Part shown: piece by piece, positions 36,114 through 40,929 of the stretch
How positions within the stretch are numbered: position 1 is the first letter of the stretch
How the letters are laid out: each line of letters begins with the position of its first letter
NCBI GenBank assembly: GCA_038248505.1
Contig: JBBRXJ010000021.1
Span: 1 to 40,929 of the forward strand
DNA: 40,929 bases
Reading direction: 5' to 3'
From: JBBRXJ01 sp038248505
GTDB lineage: Bacteria; Bacteroidota; Bacteroidia; Bacteroidales; JBBRXJ01
Made by a program: the position numbers and the translations under genes
The notes under the pieces: generated by a model
Told to the model about the DNA's origin: nothing
Databases searched by the model: none
The model's input: the letters and a program-made list of their open reading frames with translations, nothing else

Positions 36114-36469
36114 TAAAAAAACCCCTTAAAAAAGAGGCGATAAAATAGGATAAATAAGTAAATCTCGTAAAACAAGTTAACAGGCTAGTATATAATACGA
36201 TATATGAAATGGTTATAGCAAATTCATTGTGTTTGAGTAGGAATAATTGGCGTTTATTCGTTTTACTTGGTTGAGGCCTTCGCCACGGAAAGAAACGCAG
36301 GTAAGTAAAACAGTATAAAAATGGGGCATTCCGTCTCGACTGCCAAAAGCACTTACTATCATCGATTTATATGAGTTAGTGCCAATGAATCCCCAAATTT
36401 GGAAATAATTGATTTTAAAGATACTTGTTAAAATAATGAAATACAATAAGATATAGTGTTTTTTATACT

Positions 36470-36769
36470 TTGATTAAATTCCGTATATTTAAAATAACTC
36501 TTTCGACAAAATCTAATGTTCAATTGATAAATCGTGCAAGGGCAAACGGTTACTATGTTACACTGATTTGTTTTTGGCTCAATTCACCAGATTTAGCAAT
36601 AAAAAGAGTTAGGTTACGTATGCTTTCTGGCGGCCATGATATACCATTATATGTAATTCATCGGCGGTATAATGCAGGATTGTTTAATCTTAAAAATCGC
36701 TATCGTCCAATTGTTGATTATTGGATGTTATTTGATAATTCGGAGCCACCAGAAAGATTTGTAGTATAG
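36470..36769 (+). pseudogene. Zeta-toxin-type ATPase (COG4185) remnant, 5' truncated
   Basis: The frame reads TLSTKSNVQLINRARANGYY, VTLICFWLNSPDLAIKRVRL, LSGGHDIPLYVIHRRYNAGL and PIVDYWMLFDNSEPPE. This is the C-terminal half of the small predicted ABC-type ATPase/zeta-toxin family of about 190-200 residues. The N-terminal half with the P-loop GxNGAGKT is absent, and the frame opens only at a TTG. Without the P-loop it cannot be active. No antitoxin gene was recognised beside it. It suggests an old accessory insertion. Confidence 0.65.
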
Positions 36770-36997
36770 GGATATACTGATGTTACGATTTTAGAGTGAT
36801 ATTCAAGGGTTATAGCCTGCATCAACTTTTAGAGTATATTATAGTAAAATACACGCAACCAACGTATTTTCATGCAGCCAAGCGTTTTCAATAAAAATCA
36901 TTTAAAATTTAAGAGGTGTATTACTATGCAGATTATAAAAGCAGGTTTCATTATTATTTGCCAAGGTTTTTTGTAGGATAGTAATAGCATTAGTTTT

Positions 36998-37005
36998 TAT
37001 ATTTG
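36998..37005 (+). promoter_or_regulatory. -7 box TATATTTG upstream of the methyltransferase
   Basis: TATATTTG matches TAnnTTTG and is 15 bp before the ATG at 37021. A TTTG at 36970-36973 is 24 bp upstream, a little far for a -33 box. Confidence 0.45.
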
Positions 37006-37020
37006 TAAAAAATTAAAAAT

Positions 37021-37890
37021 ATGATACGAAGTTTAAAGAAGCTTTTGCTTAAATTCGGTTATTCGGTGAATAAGGTTGCGATAAATGATATGACGATGTA
37101 TTGTGAATTATATTCTGAAGATGATATTGTTAATCGTAGATTTTATAATGTAGGAGCTGGATTATTTACACACCCAGCGTGGACGAATGTTGATTATGCA
37201 TCCGATTGGTACAAGAAAAATGAAGTACACATCAATGCGAACTTACTAGAATGTAAACCCTTTCCTATTGACTCAGCAACAGCTAATGCAGTATATTCAA
37301 GCCATACCATTGAGCATATAACCGACGAAGCATCTCAAAATATTTTTAACGAAGCATTTCGTATATTAAAAAAAGGTGGTTTTATTCGGCTAACAACACC
37401 CAATATTGATTTGTACTACCGAACATTAATGTACAATAATCGTATGTTTTGGAAAACCGATTTAGATCGTTATAGTATTCAAAAAAATATGGATCTGGCT
37501 AAATTAAAGTATCCTTTAAATAGTGCATCGTTAAAACAAATCTTCTTAAGTAGCTTTGCATCGCAATGTTCACAGTTGCATGTTGTAGATAGCTCTGCTA
37601 AAATGACCGATGAGGATTTTGATAAGATATTTGAAACTTTAAAATATGAAGATGCATTAGATTATTGTAAAGCACGAATAAATTTAGATTTGCAAAGTAC
37701 ATACCCTGGAAATCATATTAATTGGTGGAATTCAAATAAGCTTTTTAAAATGTTGAAGATGGCAGGATTTGAAGATATCTATCTATCGGGATTTGGACAA
37801 AGTATGTGTCCCGTTCTACAGAATACAGTTTATTTTGACAATACGCATCCCGCGTTTTCTATATATGTAGAGGCAAAAAAAATAGGATAA
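37021..37890 (+). CDS. Class I SAM-dependent methyltransferase
   Basis: 289 residues. RFYNVGAGLFTHPAWTNVDY contains motif I (VGAG, 44-47) and the following acidic position of the Rossmann fold. ANAVYSSHTIEHITDE and FRILKKGGFIRLTTPN are the post-motif segments of Methyltransf_11-type enzymes. Relatives of this type are common in polysaccharide or lipid biosynthesis loci, but the substrate is not readable here and no such genes are adjacent. Confidence 0.82.
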   Translation: MIRSLKKLLLKFGYSVNKVAINDMTMYCELYSEDDIVNRRFYNVGAGLFTHPAWTNVDYASDWYKKNEVHINANLLECKPFPIDSATANAVYSSHTIEHITDEASQNIFNEAFRILKKGGFIRLTTPNIDLYYRTLMYNNRMFWKTDLDRYSIQKNMDLAKLKYPLNSASLKQIFLSSFASQCSQLHVVDSSAKMTDEDFDKIFETLKYEDALDYCKARINLDLQSTYPGNHINWWNSNKLFKMLKMAGFEDIYLSGFGQSMCPVLQNTVYFDNTHPAFSIYVEAKKIG

Positions 37891-37945
37891 ACGTTGTCTC
37901 AAAATATTAATAGGAAACTACTTTGTCGTAAATGATTTTTAGCAC

Positions 37946-37981
37946 AACAACTCTTAATTCAATTTTGAATTAAGAGTTGTT
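37946..37981. terminator. Bidirectional terminator between the methyltransferase and yfhO
   Basis: AACAACTCTTAATTCAA (37946-37962) is perfectly complementary to TTGAATTAAGAGTTGTT (37965-37981) with only two bases between. It lies between convergent genes and is AT-rich, so it would serve both strands. Flanking CAC and GTG add a possible extra base-paired step. Confidence 0.6.
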
Positions 37982-38015
37982 TAGTGTGATAAAACAAGAA
38001 TTGTGAAATACTTAA

Positions 38016-40424
38016 TTAAGATTTTTTATATTTACTACTCTTGTATTCGTATGCTGCTACTCCAGCACAAAAAATAAGTAATAATAAAGAACTTGCTAGG
38101 GCAATTTTTCTTCCAGTATAGTATGATTGTGGTTCAAATCTAAACTCAATTTTATGTTCACCTGCTGGAATTAGCATGGCACGTAAAACATAATTTACAC
38201 GGATATGCTCGCTGGCTTTACCATCAATGAAGGCGTTCCAACCGGGTTGATAATAGATTTCAGAAAATACGGCCAATTGTTCGGAGGTACATTTGCTGTT
38301 GTATGCGAGTTTACCAGGAGCATATTCAGTTAATACGATTGACGCAAGACTATCTTTTGTAAATGTTTTTCCTTTTAGTGAGTTTACGAAATGCTCTTCA
38401 ACTATTGCTTCTTCTGCGGGATTAAAGTTTGTTAAAGCATCAATTTCAGCATCAGCACCCGTTACGGTTTTATAATTATATACAAACCAAGCATTTCCAA
38501 GTGCACTTGGATTCCTTTGTGGAACAGGTTGTTTATCCTGGCCAGGTACAATGAAATATTTTGTATTAAGCATGTTGAAAACAGAAATGTTGTTTTTGCT
38601 GATTTGGCGTTCAATTAAATCTTGATAACGGCGCATTTTAGCAGCATGATATCCACCTATTGATTTATGGTAATAGGATGTACTGGCATCATTAAAGGTG
38701 TTAACCGTAACATTTAGTACTCTAAAATTTGGATCTTTATCTTGTAAGATATACTCATCTGCTTGTGATGGGGTGAATGGATTCTCATAATTACGTTTGG
38801 TGATAAATTGATCGTTGTTCAAGAAACGTTTAGCAACTGGCCATAGGTCAATTAAGAAGAGTAGTGCAAAAAGGAGTGCTGCTGTGCGAGACTTTATTTT
38901 ATTGCTAAATAGTGCCCATGATAATCCAGCTGCAATGGCGATCATAATAAAGGAGCGTAAAGCATCTGATTGAAGCATACTTTTTCGATCAGCAAGGATG
39001 GCATCGAGAAGTTGTTGTGGATAGTTTGCATCAGCCGATGAGGAGAAATCGCCAGCAATACCAGGTATTATGGCAAATAATAGGCTAAGACCGCCTAATG
39101 TAATAAAGCTATATTTAAGAGCTTTCATGAACTTGATTTTGTCAACTTCTTTTCTGATAATTGTATTTAAAGATACTATAGCTAAGAGTGGAACAGCAAA
39201 GTTTGCAATAACAAGGATCATTGCTACTGTGCGGAACTTGTTATAATAAGGGAAGTAATCAATAAATATATCGGTTAGAAACATCATATTTCTACCCCAT
39301 GCTAAAAATATACTAAAAAGTGTAATGGATAAAAGCCACCATTTTATTCGGCCTCGAACAATGAACAAGCCTAGGAGGAATAAGAAAAGTACACTTGCGC
39401 CAAGATACACTGGTCCTGAAGTGAACGGGAGTGCTCCAAAATACATGGGCATTGCTTTTCGATATTGCTCAGCTTGCTGTGGTGAATAGCTTTGCGATAG
39501 GAGTTTGTAGCTTTTAGAATCTTTGCTAACAAGGGCATGCGAGGAACTGCCTTTAAAACTGGGTATTAAAAGGGTGAATGTTTCACCAATACCATAACTC
39601 CAATCGGTGATATAGTCTTTGCTTAACCCACTGCTGGTAGTATTTCCGGTACTATCTGATAACTCGCTTCCACCGCGTGTTGAGAATTTACTATAATCAT
39701 ATACCGACCATAATGATGTGATACTTGAAGCAATGGCTAAGCATGCAATGATAAGTAATCCCCCTGTTGCCTTAATAAATCTAGTCCAGCTGCGATTAAT
39801 AATTGTTTGGTATAATTCAAATAATCCAAAGAATATTAAAATAAACATAGTATAAAAAATGATTTGCGGGTGGTTTACGCGCACTTGTATTGCTAGAAAA
39901 AACCCTGTAATAGCCAGACCAGCAAATAATTTCTTACGATAGGTCATATACATACCAGCAACCACAGGAGCCATTAGCGCAATAGCCGCTGCTTTAGTTG
40001 CATGACCAGCACCAGAAATTATAAAGAAGTAGGAAGTAAAAGCGAAGGCAATGGCACCAGCAAAGGCAAACCAAGCATCAACACCAAATATGAGCAAAGC
40101 AATATAAAAACCAATTAGACTGATTAAAAGAAGATTTGCAGGAAATTCACCTTTAATTGAAAAGTTGTAAATTTTATCGAATAAGTTGTTTGTTTGCTCC
40201 ACCGATATCAAAAAAGCTGGCATTCCGCTAAACATATTGTTTGTCCATAGTGCTTCTTTGCCAGTGGCCGCTCTATAGTCTTTTATTTCTTTCGCCATAC
40301 CTTTGTATTGCACAACGTCAGACATTTCAAGCTTCTTACCCTCTAAAACAGGTGAGAAATAGGCGTATGATAAGATAACAAATGTTATAAAGGCAATTAA
40401 ATGAGTGGTGTAGTTGCTTTTCAT
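38016..40424 (-). CDS. YfhO-family membrane protein
   Basis: 802 residues. About twelve membrane segments fill the first 530 residues, beginning HLIAFITFVILSYAYFSP and including MFSGMPAF, typical of the YfhO family. A soluble domain then runs to about residue 770 (NPSALGNAWFVYNYK, YQPGWNAFIDGK), and a last membrane helix sits near the C-terminus with a lysine-rich end. In Gram-positives YfhO relatives act in glycosylation of surface polymers. In Bacteroidota the role is unknown, and a GT-C-type glycosyltransferase activity is inference. Confidence 0.87.
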   Translation of the reverse strand: MKSNYTTHLIAFITFVILSYAYFSPVLEGKKLEMSDVVQYKGMAKEIKDYRAATGKEALWTNNMFSGMPAFLISVEQTNNLFDKIYNFSIKGEFPANLLLISLIGFYIALLIFGVDAWFAFAGAIAFAFTSYFFIISGAGHATKAAAIALMAPVVAGMYMTYRKKLFAGLAITGFFLAIQVRVNHPQIIFYTMFILIFFGLFELYQTIINRSWTRFIKATGGLLIIACLAIASSITSLWSVYDYSKFSTRGGSELSDSTGNTTSSGLSKDYITDWSYGIGETFTLLIPSFKGSSSHALVSKDSKSYKLLSQSYSPQQAEQYRKAMPMYFGALPFTSGPVYLGASVLFLFLLGLFIVRGRIKWWLLSITLFSIFLAWGRNMMFLTDIFIDYFPYYNKFRTVAMILVIANFAVPLLAIVSLNTIIRKEVDKIKFMKALKYSFITLGGLSLLFAIIPGIAGDFSSSADANYPQQLLDAILADRKSMLQSDALRSFIMIAIAAGLSWALFSNKIKSRTAALLFALLFLIDLWPVAKRFLNNDQFITKRNYENPFTPSQADEYILQDKDPNFRVLNVTVNTFNDASTSYYHKSIGGYHAAKMRRYQDLIERQISKNNISVFNMLNTKYFIVPGQDKQPVPQRNPSALGNAWFVYNYKTVTGADAEIDALTNFNPAEEAIVEEHFVNSLKGKTFTKDSLASIVLTEYAPGKLAYNSKCTSEQLAVFSEIYYQPGWNAFIDGKASEHIRVNYVLRAMLIPAGEHKIEFRFEPQSYYTGRKIALASSLLLLIFCAGVAAYEYKSSKYKKS

Positions 40425-40773
40425 TTTATTTGAGTTTTAGGTCTATATTTACGTGAATAATTTGGGATTATTGTGTTCAGTTCAAAAATAGATAAAATAC
40501 AATTATCTGTCATTGATTTAATACACTTTTAACAAAGAATGGTAAATATTTTTATACTTCGGTTGAAATGCTTATTTTTATAGTCGAAAAGAACAATTGT
40601 GTTATGATATACACAATCAAAGCTACATAATACGCAATAGAAATTTATGAATTGCTGTCGTAATTCTATTTTAGTTTAATTTGAATTTTATATTCTAGCA
40701 AGAATTTTTAAAACGATGACAAGAAGCTTTTTGTATTATCTCTTTTTTTTAATACCTTGAATGAAAAATTTAT
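40425..40773. other. AT-rich noncoding stretch before the right IS end
   Basis: About 350 bp with no supported gene. The only structure seen is a weak inverted repeat ATTGTGT/ACACAAT at 40596-40617. It should contain the yfhO promoter on the minus strand, but no convincing TAnnTTTG was fixed. Confidence 0.45.
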
Positions 40774-40929
40774 ATTGATTCTGCATTATCATACACCTCC
40801 GACACGTTTTGACGTAACAATCAGATAGTTTCGCAAGAAAAAGAAGATATGAATATATTAAATTTTTCTCAGCGATTTCCTGATGAACTTTCATGCAGAT
40901 AGTACTTTAGAGATGTAAGAATTAAAAAC
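40774..40929 (+). mobile_element. 5' end of an IS1595-like insertion sequence
   Basis: A terminal inverted repeat at 40774-40797 (ATTGATTCTGCAT, then TACACC at its inner end) matches the inverse complement of 116-139. A leader of about 50 bp and the start of a transposase frame follow up to the window edge. Orientation is rightward, the same as the fragment at the left edge. Confidence 0.7.
40849..40929 (+). pseudogene. IS1595-family transposase N-terminus with an early stop
   Basis: MNILNFSQRFPDELSCR is followed by TAG at 40900-40902, then YFRDVRIKN to the window edge. The family begins with a phrase like FxxxFPDExSCxxYFxxxR ahead of a zinc ribbon, so the stop interrupts a recognisable N-terminus after 17 codons. 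This copy is either dead or carries a sequence error. The rest lies outside the window. Confidence 0.55.

Larger units (their letters stand above)
36045..37020. other. Gene-poor, decayed stretch between ppdK and the methyltransferase
   Basis: Nearly 1 kb with no intact recognisable gene. It holds the ppdK promoter, a 5'-truncated zeta-toxin-type remnant (36470-36769) and the -7 box before 37021. A 77-codon minus-strand frame at 36213-36446 has no recognisable domain, and I do not call it a gene. No tRNA-like fold was seen. Confidence 0.55.

Noticed and set aside
36213..36446. 77-codon minus-strand ORF
   Set aside because: No recognisable domain, no promoter or neighbour logic, and it lies in a decayed stretch; not enough to call a gene.
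37946..37981. Possible regulatory palindrome
   Set aside because: It sits between convergent genes, so a bidirectional terminator is the simpler reading.
1..40929. A 40-kb composite transposon bounded by two IS copies
   Set aside because: The interior is mostly housekeeping genes (aro, cyd, pckA, ppdK), and both window edges fall inside the IS, as expected for a contig broken at a repeat. Kept only as an alternative.
1..40929. tRNA, rRNA, CRISPR array or phage-defence island
   Set aside because: No cloverleaf-like segment, rRNA stretch, regularly spaced repeat or recognisable defence gene set was seen apart from the single zeta-toxin remnant.

Overview
The window looks like a chromosomal contig from an AT-rich, uncultured-type Bacteroidota bacterium. 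Three observations support this. Several secreted proteins end in type IX secretion sorting domains (type A at about 28.2 and 30.3 kb, type B at about 24.4 kb). Many genes are preceded by the Bacteroidota -7 box TAnnTTTG rather than a sigma-70 promoter. Shine-Dalgarno sequences are almost absent. Both window ends lie inside copies of one IS1595-like element in the same orientation, with matching terminal inverted repeats at 116-139 and 40774-40797. The boundaries are therefore probably assembly breaks at a repeated IS.

Layout. 1-139 is the 3' end of an IS. 154-5316 is an accessory-looking cassette: an XRE-cupin regulator, a large double-dyad palindrome fused to a promoter, then a tightly packed operon. 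The operon encodes a HAD-IIIA phosphatase (interrupted by a stop), a DUF4914-type P-loop protein with an HprK/PEPCK-like motif, an AIR-carboxylase homologue that reads like the animal-type class II PurE, a full-length Sua5 and a beta-carbonic anhydrase. Three of the five enzymes handle CO2 or bicarbonate by family knowledge, and DUF4914 resembles a family that does; this is my best candidate for an undescribed system. 5.5-8.4 kb carries aroA and an atypical aroC (aroK is at 21.0 kb). 8.5-11.1 kb holds two small membrane proteins and a frameshifted kup potassium transporter.

11.2-14.1 kb (minus) encodes a DUF89 phosphatase and a dipeptidyl-peptidase III lipoprotein. 14.2-17.2 kb is a cytochrome bd operon: DUF4492, cydA, cydB and an extra 45-residue single-TM protein that may be a third subunit. 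17.5-24.7 kb contains an APC permease, a secreted GH42 beta-galactosidase, aroK, a DUF1972 glycosyltransferase, an AI-2E family transporter and a PKD/type B-sorted protein. 24.8-30.5 kb holds a membrane-anchored HTH-like protein divergent from a secreted pectate-lyase-fold protein, followed by a secreted alpha/beta hydrolase broken by two compensating frameshifts.

30.7-36.0 kb (minus) is a PEP-node block: pckA, a tetR with a 38-bp palindrome centred on its own promoter, and ppdK. 36.0-37.0 kb is a decayed stretch with a zeta-toxin-type remnant. A methyltransferase and a YfhO-family membrane protein close the window before the second IS end. Four otherwise conserved genes or IS ORFs carry single-base indels or nonsense codons, so either gene decay or residual sequence error must be considered. 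No rRNA, tRNA or CRISPR array was seen.
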